A DNA stretch of 64,000 bases from Schlegelella_A sp035995885 (GTDB lineage: Bacteria; Pseudomonadota; Gammaproteobacteria; Burkholderiales; Burkholderiaceae_C). Positions 50,710-59,008 of this stretch are shown here, piece after piece. The stretch lies in contig DASYKC010000196.1 in NCBI GenBank assembly GCA_035995885.1, forward strand, positions 9,217 to 73,216, in the 5' to 3' direction. A model generated the notes under the pieces. That model was not told where the DNA came from. It worked only from the letters and a program-made list of their open reading frames with translations, and did not search any database. Each line of letters starts with the position of its first letter. Position 1 is the stretch's first letter. The translations under genes were made by a program, and so were the position numbers.

Positions 50710-51608
50710 CAGCGTCCGGCCCGCTCGAACTTCAGCGCTGCGGGTACGAGACGCTCGAGCGCTTCGCGCGTCGCGCTGGAAGCCGGGTAGATCGGCTGGC
50801 GCGTCGGACCGGCCGAACGTCCGGCCAACGCGAGCGCGAGCTTCAGCGGTCCCGGGTTGGGCTCCGCGTAGATGACGCGGCACAAGGGCAGGATCTCAAG
50901 CTGAAGGCGCTGCGCCATCTCGAGGTCACGTGCGGCAAAGGCGGCGTGCAGGCGACTCAGCAGGCTCGGCAGCAGGCAGCCCAGCGACAGCACTCCGCCG
51001 TGGCCGCCGAGCGCCAGGGTCGGCAGCAGCAATTCATCGAAGCCCTGAAGGACGCGAAAACCCGGACGAGCGCTGCGCAGCAATTCCGCAGCGATCACGA
51101 GGTCGCCCGATGTCTCCTTGATCGCCGCGAATTGCGGGATCGCATCGATGAGTTCGAGCAGGCTGTCCGCATCGAGGCGCACGCCGCTGCGCGAAGGGCC
51201 GTGGAAGAGGACCATCGGCATGTCCACTTGCTCGGCGACCGTCTTGAAGTGGCGCCGGATGTGCGCGGGCTTCGCCACGATGAAGTACGGCGGGATGACC
51301 ATGATGGCGTCGGCGCCGGACGCCCGCGCATGCCGGCCGCAGGTGACGATGTCGTCCTGGTTGCCGAGCAGACAACCGACCACCACCGGGACCCGGCCCG
51401 CGGCTTCATCGACCACCGCGTCGATCACGCGCTTGTGCTCGTCGACCGTCATCGCCAGCGGTTCGCCGGTTCCGCCCAGCGGGCAGAGTCCGCCGATGCC
51501 CTGGTCGATCTGGAAGCGCACGCTGGTGCGCATCGCGTCGATGTCCAGGGCGCCCTCCTTGTCGAAACAAGTCACCAGCGCCGTCATCACCCCTTCGATC
51601 TGTTTCAT
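50709..51608 (-). CDS. Dihydrodipicolinate-synthase-family aldolase lacking the catalytic Tyr
   Basis: A 299-residue DapA/NanA-family Schiff-base aldolase. The Lys is K164 in AAIKETSGDL and the pyruvate-binding loop is PLGGTGEPLAM. At the position of DapA Tyr133, which relays protons, the motif is LFHGPSRSG with F135, instead of LYNVPxRTG. It is therefore unlikely to be lysine-pathway DapA; it may be a hydratase-aldolase or act on an unusual keto acid. The 81-base gap to the divergent racemase-like gene must hold both promoters. Confidence 0.85.
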   Translation of the reverse strand: MKQIEGVMTALVTCFDKEGALDIDAMRTSVRFQIDQGIGGLCPLGGTGEPLAMTVDEHKRVIDAVVDEAAGRVPVVVGCLLGNQDDIVTCGRHARASGADAIMVIPPYFIVAKPAHIRRHFKTVAEQVDMPMVLFHGPSRSGVRLDADSLLELIDAIPQFAAIKETSGDLVIAAELLRSARPGFRVLQGFDELLLPTLALGGHGGVLSLGCLLPSLLSRLHAAFAARDLEMAQRLQLEILPLCRVIYAEPNPGPLKLALALAGRSAGPTRQPIYPASSATREALERLVPAALKFERAGR

Positions 51609-51689
51609 CGCTTCATCGCTTCCGCTTTATGAAAGAACGTGTCGACGGCATGCAGCGCGACGCAGATACTGGCGGCCCGTCCCACCTCT

Positions 51690-52826
51690 ATGACCAACTT
51701 CATGGATCTGTCCGCGTCCGCACGGCCCGCCTGGTGCGAAATCGACCTCGACGCCCTGGAGCACAACGTTCGCACCATCCGTCGCATGCTCGCACCCGGC
51801 GTTCGCTTCTACGCGGTGTGCAAGAACAACGCGTACGGCTGCGGCACGCGCGAGTCCGCGCTGACGATGTTGAAAGGAGGCGCCGACGCATTTGCCGTGT
51901 CCGACCCCGAAGACGCCGCGCGCATTCGCGCCGCGGGCATCGATGCGCCGATCCTGCTTTACGCGTCCACCACCCCGGACGCAGCCGCTGCGGTGGCCGA
52001 GCTGGGACTGATCGCCACGGTGCACGACTTCGACGGGCTCGAGGCCTTCGCGCGCACCGGGCGCAGCGTCGACGTCCATGTCGAAGTGGACTGCGGCTAT
52101 GGCCGCCTGGGATTCACGCCCGACCAATGGGTGCCGATGCTGGATCGCCTGCGTCGCGCCGAAAACCTGCACGTGGTCGGGCTCTACACGCACCTGTCGT
52201 CCGTCGAGGAAGCCGTCGCAGTGCGGCGCCAGGCCGGCCTGTTCGAGCGGGCGGCGGCATTGGCTTCGGATGCGGGCTTCGCCGGGCTGGAACGGATGGC
52301 CGCCAGCAGCCGGGTGTTGCTCGGCTATCCGGAGCTCAACCTTACGGCGGTCAATCCGGGCCGCATGCTGTACGGAATGATTGAAGCGCCGTGGCGCGAG
52401 TCCGCCGATGTCCGGCCGGTGATCCGCGCGATCAAGTCGCGCGTGCTCCAGGTCAAGACCATCCCCGCCGACTTTCCGGTCGACTACGCCCGTCACGAGA
52501 CTGCCCCGGGATCCCTGAAGAGCGCCGTGATCGCGTTCGGCTTCAAGGATGGCCTGCCGAGAACGCCGCCAGGGGGTGCCGTGCTCGTCAGGGGGCGTCG
52601 CGCGCCCATCATCGGCATGCGCGCCACCGAGCACACGATCATCGACGTGACCGATATCCCAGGCGTCAGCGCCGGAGACGAGGTCGTGATCGTCGGGCAC
52701 CAGGGGCCCGAGCTGATCGACGGTCACGAGGCGGTCGCGATGTACAGCATGGCGATGATCGAGTTGCTGCCGCGCATGTCGCTCAACATGCCGCGGCTCT
52801 ACTTCGGCGGTGACGGTCAAAGGTAG
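51690..52826 (+). CDS. Alanine-racemase-family protein lacking the catalytic Tyr
   Basis: A 378-residue fold-type III PLP protein. The Schiff-base Lys is K45 in YAVCKNNAYGCG (usually VVKANAYGHG) and the pyridine-side Arg is in GYGRLGF. The second catalytic base of racemases, Tyr in GYGDGYPR-type motifs, is replaced: the segment reads AFGFKDGLPR with F285 in its place. Racemisation needs both bases, so this may be one-sided chemistry such as a decarboxylase, lyase or slow epimerase, or a PLP carrier. ATG at 51690 is used; ATG at 51702 is possible. The 3' end overlaps the converging ATPase gene by ten bases. Confidence 0.85.
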   Translation: MTNFMDLSASARPAWCEIDLDALEHNVRTIRRMLAPGVRFYAVCKNNAYGCGTRESALTMLKGGADAFAVSDPEDAARIRAAGIDAPILLYASTTPDAAAAVAELGLIATVHDFDGLEAFARTGRSVDVHVEVDCGYGRLGFTPDQWVPMLDRLRRAENLHVVGLYTHLSSVEEAVAVRRQAGLFERAAALASDAGFAGLERMAASSRVLLGYPELNLTAVNPGRMLYGMIEAPWRESADVRPVIRAIKSRVLQVKTIPADFPVDYARHETAPGSLKSAVIAFGFKDGLPRTPPGGAVLVRGRRAPIIGMRATEHTIIDVTDIPGVSAGDEVVIVGHQGPELIDGHEAVAMYSMAMIELLPRMSLNMPRLYFGGDGQR

Positions 52827-53596
52827 TTCGCCTCCGAGAAGCGGCGCAGGAAGGCCCGCAGGCGGTCGCCCTGTGGGTTGTCGAGCACCGACCGTGGCTC
52901 GCCCTGTTCGACCACCTTTCCGGAATCGAAGAACATCAGCTTGCTGGCGACATCGCGGGCGAAATGCATCTCGTGCGTCACGAGCACCATCGTCATGCCC
53001 TCTTCGGCCAGCTCGCGAATGACCTTCAGCACTTCGCCCACCAGCTCCGGATCGAGCGCGGAGGTCACTTCGTCGAACAGCATGACCTCCGGCTCCATCG
53101 CCAGCGCGCGCGCGATGGCCACTCGCTGCTGCTGGCCGCCCGAAAGGCTAGCCGGATAGGCATCCAGCTTCGCCGATAGCCCGACCTTTGCCAGCAGAGC
53201 TTCGGCGATGTCGCGGGCTGCGCCCCGGGCCATGCCCTTGGCCCGCAGCGGACCCGTCATGACGTTCTCGACCACCGTCTTGTGGGGGAAGAGGTTGAAG
53301 CTCTGAAACACCATCCCGACGCGCTGCCGATGCAGCGCGATCCGGCGCTCGTCCTGCAACTTGCGGCTGCCGTCCGGGCTCAGGTCGTACCCCACGGGTT
53401 GACCGTTTACGGTGATCTCGCCGCCCTGGAAGTCCTCCAGGAAGTTGATGCAACGCAGCAGCGTCGACTTGCCTGAGCCGCTCGCACCGATGATGACGGC
53501 CACCTCGCCGGCAACGACGTCGAAGGAAACGCCATCGAGGACTTTGTGAGGGCCGAAGCTCTTGGCCACGTCGCGGACTTCAATCATTGCGGGCAT
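52817..53596 (-). CDS. Polar amino acid ABC transporter ATPase (GlnQ/HisP type)
   Basis: A 259-residue ATPase with Walker A GASGSGKST, signature LSGGQQQRV, Walker B VMLFDEVTSALD and the switch His in LVTHEMHFA. The LFPHKTVVENV and ALDPELVGEV segments are typical of the amino-acid class. The start at 53596 (MPAMIEVRD) or 53587 (MIEVRD) cannot be decided, as neither has a strong ribosome binding site. It powers the two permeases encoded immediately before it. Confidence 0.93.
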   Translation of the reverse strand: MPAMIEVRDVAKSFGPHKVLDGVSFDVVAGEVAVIIGASGSGKSTLLRCINFLEDFQGGEITVNGQPVGYDLSPDGSRKLQDERRIALHRQRVGMVFQSFNLFPHKTVVENVMTGPLRAKGMARGAARDIAEALLAKVGLSAKLDAYPASLSGGQQQRVAIARALAMEPEVMLFDEVTSALDPELVGEVLKVIRELAEEGMTMVLVTHEMHFARDVASKLMFFDSGKVVEQGEPRSVLDNPQGDRLRAFLRRFSEANYL

Positions 53597-53607
53597 GGCA
53601 GTTCTGC

Positions 53608-54249
53608 TCAGTGAGTGGCGATCTGCTTTTCGAACCGCCGGGCAGCCAGCGACATCGGGTAGCAGAGGATGAAGTAGAAGACCATCACCGCACCGAAGAT
53701 CTCGAACGTCGCCAGCGTTCGCTCGACGATTTCCTTGGAGGCATAGGTGAGCTCCCACGCGCCGACGATGGACGCATAGGAGGTGCTCTTCAGGGTCACG
53801 ATCGACGTGTTGAGCCAGGGAGCTATCGAGTGCTTGAGTGCCTGCGGCGCCAGGATGTCCAGAACGATCCAGCTTCGGCTCATGCCCAGGCTCTTCGCGG
53901 CTTCCGTCTGACCCTTCGGCAGCGAGCGCAGCGAGCCCCGAACGATGTCCGTGTAGAAGGCCGCGGCGTAGAGCGTGAGGGCCACCGTGACCGCGGCGTA
54001 GTTCGAAATCCGGTAGCCCACCGCCGGAAAGGCGTAGTAGGTGATGAACATCAAGACAAGGACCGGGATGCCGCGCAGCACGAAGACGTAGGCGTCGATC
54101 AGAACCCGGACGACCAGGAAGCGCGACACCGCGGCGAACCCGAGGCCGATGCCCATCAAAGTGCCCAGCACGATGGCGGCCAGCGCCATCCAGAGGGTCT
54201 GGACGGCACCCTTCATCAGGTACGGGAGGCTCTGGAGCAGAAGGTCCAT
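53608..54249 (-). CDS. Polar amino acid ABC transporter permease
   Basis: A 213-residue HisMQ-type membrane subunit with about five helices. The family signature is IVRGSLRSLPKGQTEAAKSLG followed by ILAPQALKHSIAPWLN. It forms a heterodimer with the permease encoded directly before it, two bases apart. The ATG is at 54247-54249. Confidence 0.92.
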   Translation of the reverse strand: MDLLLQSLPYLMKGAVQTLWMALAAIVLGTLMGIGLGFAAVSRFLVVRVLIDAYVFVLRGIPVLVLMFITYYAFPAVGYRISNYAAVTVALTLYAAAFYTDIVRGSLRSLPKGQTEAAKSLGMSRSWIVLDILAPQALKHSIAPWLNTSIVTLKSTSYASIVGAWELTYASKEIVERTLATFEIFGAVMVFYFILCYPMSLAARRFEKQIATH

Positions 54250-54251
54250 GG

Positions 54252-54923
54252 CTAGGCGACACGCGTGCGGGTGCGTATCTCGAGCATCCGGACCAGCGCG
54301 CCGAGCACCACCGTGAGGCCGAGGTAATACATGGCGACGACGATGAATACCTCGAACGAGGCGGCGTTGCGCTCCATGATGATCTTGCCGGTCAACGTGA
54401 GGTCCAGGACGGCGATGCCGGAAACGAGCGACGTGTCCTTGACCAGGACGATGAGCTGGTTGCCGATCGGCGCGGCCACCTTGATGGCCGCCTGCGGCAG
54501 GATGAGGTGCCACAGCGCCGTCCGGTCCCGGATCCCGAGCGCCCGCGTGGCTTCCCACTGGCGCCGGGTGATCGACTCGAGCGCGCCGCGGAAGGTCTCG
54601 GCAAGGAAGGCGGAATGCTGGATCGCGATCGCGAACACGCCGCAGTAGAAGCCGTCGAGCCGCCAGCCGAGCTGGGCGACGCCGAAATAGACCATGAACA
54701 TCTGCAGCAACAACGGGGTGTTGCGCAGAAATTCGATCCAGCCGCGGAGGACCGCAGTCAGCCAGCCTGGGCCCATCCACCGCAGCACGGCGAGCAGCAG
54801 GCCGAGTGCCACCGCGAGCGGGAGGGCCAGTGCGGCAATCCCGACCGTGACACCGAGTGCATCGAGCAAAAGAGGGAAAAGGCTGCCGATCAGGCGCAGC
54901 TTCATGAGCAGGAAATCCGCCAT
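54252..54923 (-). CDS. Polar amino acid ABC transporter permease
   Basis: A 223-residue HisMQ-type subunit with about five helices. The signature is FRGALESITRRQWEATRALG and ILPQAAIKVAAPIGNQLI. WIEFLRNTPLLLQMFMVYFG is the usual first loop. Substrate class is polar or charged amino acids and opines; the neighbouring oxygenase suggests a quaternary or modified amino acid. It is preceded by the solute-binding protein gene at a 30-base gap. Confidence 0.92.
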   Translation of the reverse strand: MADFLLMKLRLIGSLFPLLLDALGVTVGIAALALPLAVALGLLLAVLRWMGPGWLTAVLRGWIEFLRNTPLLLQMFMVYFGVAQLGWRLDGFYCGVFAIAIQHSAFLAETFRGALESITRRQWEATRALGIRDRTALWHLILPQAAIKVAAPIGNQLIVLVKDTSLVSGIAVLDLTLTGKIIMERNAASFEVFIVVAMYYLGLTVVLGALVRMLEIRTRTRVA

Positions 54924-54953
54924 CGGCTGCGCCCGCCCTCCCCGCGGAAACTT

Positions 54954-55787
54954 CTACTTGGTGTAGTAGTACTTCGCGTGACGCGGCTTGGTGCCGAACC
55001 ACTTTTCGTAGATCGCCGAGTACTCGGGATAGAGGCTGCCGCCGGTCATCTCGGCCACCAACGTGTCCAGCACTTGCCACCACTTGAAGTCGCCCATCTT
55101 CATGAAGATGGCGTTGTTCGTCGGCGGCATCAGGGCTTCGTCGAGGATGCGGGTGTCGGGGTTCTGCTTCACGTACCACTGGGCGACGGGCGTGTCGAGC
55201 TGGGCCCCGTCGGCGCGATTGGTCTTCAGCGCCGTGAACTCGGCTGCGATGGAGTCGAAGACCACCATCTTGGCCTTCGGGAAGAAGAGCTTCGCGCGCT
55301 CCGCCTGCTGGGGGTTGGTCAGGACGGCGGTCGTGTACTTCGGATCGTCGAGATCCTTCAGCATCTTGATCGGGGAAGCCTTCTTGACCACCATGACGAT
55401 GCCGCTGTCGATGTAGGGACGCGTGAAGCCGACGCGCAGCAGGCGGTCGGGCAGGATCGTCGTCACCTGGATGCCGAAGTCGACGGCACCCGATTCGACG
55501 TTGGGCCAGCGTGCGGCGAAGCCCTGCTTGACGAACTCGATCCGCTTCGGCGACTCGTCCTTGGCGAACAGGTATTTGGCGATGAGCTTCGCCATGTCGA
55601 TGTCGAAGCCGACCAACTCCCCTTTCTCGTCGATGAAGCCGAACGGCGGCGCTTCCGAGGTGACACCGACGATGACCTTGCCTCGCTGCATCACTTCGTC
55701 GAGCCGCGATTTCTCCTGCGCCTGGGCGGCGGAGGAGGCGAACAGGGCGCCCGCAACGGCGATCAATCCGAACAATCTGCGCATCAT
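54954..55787 (-). CDS. Amino-acid-type ABC solute-binding protein
   Basis: A 277-residue periplasmic protein with signal peptide (MMRRLFGLIAVAGALFASSA, cleavage near AQAQ). The SBP family 3 pattern is present: VIVGVTSEAPPFGFIDEKG, LVGFDIDMAKLIAKYL, GAVDFGIQVTTILPDR and FTRPYIDSGIVMVV. The binding-site Arg usual in amino-acid binders is within the LPDRLLRVGFTRPY segment. Its ligand is unknown. It is the first transport gene after the oxygenase gene in the direction of transcription. Confidence 0.92.
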   Translation of the reverse strand: MMRRLFGLIAVAGALFASSAAQAQEKSRLDEVMQRGKVIVGVTSEAPPFGFIDEKGELVGFDIDMAKLIAKYLFAKDESPKRIEFVKQGFAARWPNVESGAVDFGIQVTTILPDRLLRVGFTRPYIDSGIVMVVKKASPIKMLKDLDDPKYTTAVLTNPQQAERAKLFFPKAKMVVFDSIAAEFTALKTNRADGAQLDTPVAQWYVKQNPDTRILDEALMPPTNNAIFMKMGDFKWWQVLDTLVAEMTGGSLYPEYSAIYEKWFGTKPRHAKYYYTK

Positions 55788-55831
55788 GTTTCCTTCGTCG
55801 GTGGGTGAGTGCTTGGGGAACGCGGAAATGG

Positions 55832-56836
55832 CTAGGTCAGGACCGCCCGGCGGCCATCGCGCACGTAGAGGTCTCGCGTCGTGAATCCCTTGCGCTTGCC
55901 GTTCGGCACGTCGATCCAGTAACGAACGAGGTGTCGCTTCTTGGTGGGGCCGTCCCGGTACTCGGTGCGCGAGTGCATGACCGTGAAGTTATTGACGTAC
56001 TGGACGTCGCCCTTGCGCATCTGCATGTGCAACTGGAGCTCGGGCCTCGCCATCAGCGCATCGAGGCAATCCATGGCCTCGATCTGCCGGGGCGAGATCT
56101 CGATGCCTTCGTCTGCCGACCACATCGACTGGTTGCGGTCGTAGTTGCAGTGCAGCAGCCCGTCGTAGAAGGCGAACACCGGGATCGGCGCCGAGGACAC
56201 CGGATTCTCGCCGGGGGCGTGCTCGCCGCGACGATGGTGGTGAAAGCCTTTGACCAGGATGGCATGCAGTTCGGGCGCCTGTTGCAGCATCGCGTTGCTC
56301 GACGCCCCCGAACTGGTCAGCACGCTCAGCCCCCCTTCTTCGGACTCCCCGAGGCAGAGCAGCCCGGTCAGCGATGCGCCGTCGGTGTGGAAGCGCAGCG
56401 ACGCGTTGCTGTGATAGCCGCGCACGTCCTTGCCATACGCCAGGCCCATGTCCCTGACGTCTGCCTTCATCGCACCGGCGTAGCTCTGGTCGACGAGCCT
56501 GCCGAGGTGCGACGACAGCCCGGCGTAACCCACCAGGGCCTCTTCGTAGCTGAAGCGATCGACCGGAAAGCCACCGATCACCGAAAAGCCGCGGCCTTCT
56601 TCCAGATCTTCGAACACGCTCCGCAGCAGCGTAGCGGTCCTGGGCAACTCGAAGTCGGCGCGGGTCACGTCGACGAATGTCTTGCCCGCGGCAACGGCCC
56701 GCCGCACGCTCCGATCGAGCTCATCGACCGATTCCGGCGGCAGCTCGCGCACCCAGGACCGGGGTGTGCCGAAGTCCTTCGCAGACCAGACACTGGGGTC
56801 ATCGACCAGCTGTGGCGGCGTGACGCGTTGTTCCAT
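55832..56836 (-). CDS. TauD/TfdA-family 2OG-Fe(II) oxygenase (gamma-butyrobetaine-hydroxylase-like)
   Basis: A 334-residue iron/2-oxoglutarate oxygenase. The metal triad is H150-T-D152 in RFHTDGAS and H288 in FTVMHSRTEYRD, and the 2OG-binding Arg is probably R305 in HLVRYWID. This pattern is shared with clavaminate-synthase-like and butyrobetaine-hydroxylase-like proteins, which hydroxylate amino acids or quaternary amines. In the same operon as an amino acid importer, it probably oxidises the imported compound. It precedes the binding protein gene and follows the IclR gene. Confidence 0.87.
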   Translation of the reverse strand: MEQRVTPPQLVDDPSVWSAKDFGTPRSWVRELPPESVDELDRSVRRAVAAGKTFVDVTRADFELPRTATLLRSVFEDLEEGRGFSVIGGFPVDRFSYEEALVGYAGLSSHLGRLVDQSYAGAMKADVRDMGLAYGKDVRGYHSNASLRFHTDGASLTGLLCLGESEEGGLSVLTSSGASSNAMLQQAPELHAILVKGFHHHRRGEHAPGENPVSSAPIPVFAFYDGLLHCNYDRNQSMWSADEGIEISPRQIEAMDCLDALMARPELQLHMQMRKGDVQYVNNFTVMHSRTEYRDGPTKKRHLVRYWIDVPNGKRKGFTTRDLYVRDGRRAVLT

Positions 56837-56854
56837 TCATCCTCCTGAGGCGAA

Positions 56855-57664
56855 TCAGTCGTCCGCGAGGGCCGCCGCCGCGATCTCCGCAGCAGCCGAC
56901 TCCATCGCGTCCCGGAACTGATGCAGCTGATCGAAATCGAATCGGGCGCTGGGCAGTGAAATGCCCAGACCGGCCAGCAGCCGTCCGTTGAAATCGCGAA
57001 TGGGCACAGCGCACCCGACGACGCCGACCGCCAGTTCCTCGTTGTTCGTGGCCCAGCCTTCCTTGCGGACTTTCCGGATGGCCGAGCGAAACTCCGCCGG
57101 GCGCACGATGGTGCGCGGCGCAAGCGGCTCCAGCGTCGCCTGGACCAGCCAGGAATCCAGTTCGGCGTCGTCGAGATCGGCCAGGAACAGCTTGCCGATC
57201 GATGTGCAATGCAGCGGCGAGCGCCGACCCTGCTCGAAATGCAGACCGGTGGAGCGCGCGGCCCGTACCGTGTCGACGTAGAGGAGCGAGTTGTCCGAGC
57301 GCACCGCGATCTGGCAGTGCTCGCCGATGCGGTTCGCGAAACCAACCAGGATCTGGTGCGGGCGATCGCTGCGCAGCGCCGACCCGATCGCGGCGATGCC
57401 GAGCCGCACCAGTCCGGGTCCGACCACGAGCCGCTTCGATCCGAGCACGCGCTTGAGCAATCCTCGCCTTTCGAGTTGCGCGACGAGCCGAAAGGTCGTC
57501 GGCACGGGAAGGTCGCATTCGCCGGCGAGATCGGTCACCGAGACCGGACGCTCCATGGTCATGACCGCCTGAAGGACCGCGAGTGCGCGATCGAAGGGCT
57601 GCTCTTTCGCACCCTCTTGATCCGCTCGTCCGATCGAAGTCGTGATCACTTGACTGACGTCCAT
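56855..57664 (-). CDS. IclR-family transcriptional regulator
   Basis: A 269-residue IclR protein. The N-terminal winged helix is AVLQAVMTMERPVSVTDLAG and LPVPTTFRLVAQLERRGLLK. The effector domain includes LHCTSIGKLFLADL, ATNNEELAVGVVGCAVPIRD and a C-terminal Asp-rich part. It heads the leftward oxygenase/importer operon and is divergent from the CoA-transferase operon, so it is well placed to control both. An inverted repeat lies 37 bases upstream. Confidence 0.92.
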   Translation of the reverse strand: MDVSQVITTSIGRADQEGAKEQPFDRALAVLQAVMTMERPVSVTDLAGECDLPVPTTFRLVAQLERRGLLKRVLGSKRLVVGPGLVRLGIAAIGSALRSDRPHQILVGFANRIGEHCQIAVRSDNSLLYVDTVRAARSTGLHFEQGRRSPLHCTSIGKLFLADLDDAELDSWLVQATLEPLAPRTIVRPAEFRSAIRKVRKEGWATNNEELAVGVVGCAVPIRDFNGRLLAGLGISLPSARFDFDQLHQFRDAMESAAAEIAAAALADD

Positions 57665-57700
57665 GGCAGACGAATACTATTCAAAAACCAAGAAGAAAAC

Positions 57701-57715
57701 TTTCATTTTCTGAAA
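57701..57715. promoter_or_regulatory. Inverted repeat, candidate IclR operator
   Basis: TTTCA-N5-TGAAA is a perfect inverted repeat inside an A/T-rich stretch that stands out from the GC-rich surroundings, in the 89 bases between the IclR gene and the CoA-transferase gene. IclR proteins bind short palindromes of this kind. Position supports control of both divergent operons; binding is inferred. Confidence 0.45.
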
Positions 57716-57753
57716 CCTGAGACGAACAGCTTCGCCTGTTCGATGCCAAGCCC

Positions 57754-59007
57754 ATGACCGTCACACCCCGCCCCGCGCCCATGTCCGAGAACGCGACGAC
57801 CGCGCCAATCCCACGCAAGGGCCCGCTTGTGGGACTTCGGGTCATCGACGCCGGCACGATGATCGCGGGTCCTCTGGCAGCGACCCAACTGGCCGACTTC
57901 GGCGCCGACGTCATCAAGGTCGAGTTGCCGGGAATCGGCGACTCGATGCGTCACTGGGCGCCGATGAAGGATGACCGCTCGCTGTGGTGGAAAGTGATCG
58001 GACGCAACAAGCGCCTGGTGACGCTGATGCTCTCCAAGCCGCGCGGGCAGGAGCTGTTCCGCGAGCTCGTGCAGGACGCGGATGTGTTGATCGAGAACTA
58101 CCGGCCCGGCACCTTCGAGCGCTGGGGCCTCGGCTACGAGGCCCTCTCGAAGATCAATCCGAAGCTCGTGATGGTGAGGGTGTCCGGCTTCGGCCAAAGC
58201 GGACCCTATGCCAAGCGCGGTGGCTACGGCACCATCGCCGAGGCCTTTTCGGGCATTCCGTCGTTCACCGGCTTTCCGGATCGACCGCCGACGCTGCCCG
58301 GCTTTCCGATGGCCGACTCGGTGGCCTCCACCTTCGCCGCGATGTCGGCCATGTTCGCCATTTACCACCGGGACCGGAACGGCGGCCTCGGCCAGGAGAT
58401 CGACGTCAGCCTGTACGAGCCGCTGTTCCGCCTGGTCGAATCGCAGGTCATCGGCTTCGATCAGCTCGGCATCGTCAAACAGCGCCAGGGCAATCGCCTG
58501 GCGGAGGATTCGCCGCGCAACACGTACGAGACCAAAGACGGACGCTGGGTCGGCATTTCGGCCAGCTCGCAGCGCACCTTCGAGCGGCTCGCCACCGCCA
58601 TCGACCAGCCGGAGCTGCTGAGCGACCCACGCTTCGCGAACAACGCCGCGCGCTGCGCGAACGACGTGGCCCTCGACACGCTGATCGCGGGCTGGTTCCG
58701 GCAGCGCGACTGCGATTCGATCATGGCCCATTTCGAGCAGGCGGAGGTCGTCGCCGGTCCGGTCCTGAACATCGGCGACATCTTCAAGGATCCCCATTAC
58801 CTCGCCCGCGGCAACATCGTGTCGGTGCCGGACGTCGACTTCGGCAGCGTGCGAATGCAGGGCGTGGTGCCGCGCTTCCAGGCCACGCCCGGTGAGGTCC
58901 GGCATGCCGGGGGCTCGCTCGGCGCGGACAACCGGGCCGTCTTCATCGACGAGCTCGGGCTTTCGGCGGAGCGCTTCGACGCACTGCAAGCCGAAGGGAT
59001 CATCTGA
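57754..59007 (+). CDS. CaiB/BaiF-family CoA-transferase
   Basis: A 417-residue class III CoA-transferase that moves CoA between carboxylic acids. N-terminal landmark VIDAGTMIAGPLAATQLADFG and ENYRPGTFERWGLGYE are standard, and the catalytic Asp is probably in GFPMADSVAS. KRGGYGTIAEAFSG and RDPHYLARGNIV-like HYLARGNIVSVPD follow the family. An ATG at 57781 is an alternative start; neither has a good ribosome binding site. It probably activates the pathway acid for the thiolase encoded one base later. Confidence 0.92.
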   Translation: MTVTPRPAPMSENATTAPIPRKGPLVGLRVIDAGTMIAGPLAATQLADFGADVIKVELPGIGDSMRHWAPMKDDRSLWWKVIGRNKRLVTLMLSKPRGQELFRELVQDADVLIENYRPGTFERWGLGYEALSKINPKLVMVRVSGFGQSGPYAKRGGYGTIAEAFSGIPSFTGFPDRPPTLPGFPMADSVASTFAAMSAMFAIYHRDRNGGLGQEIDVSLYEPLFRLVESQVIGFDQLGIVKQRQGNRLAEDSPRNTYETKDGRWVGISASSQRTFERLATAIDQPELLSDPRFANNAARCANDVALDTLIAGWFRQRDCDSIMAHFEQAEVVAGPVLNIGDIFKDPHYLARGNIVSVPDVDFGSVRMQGVVPRFQATPGEVRHAGGSLGADNRAVFIDELGLSAERFDALQAEGII

Positions 59008-59008
59008 C

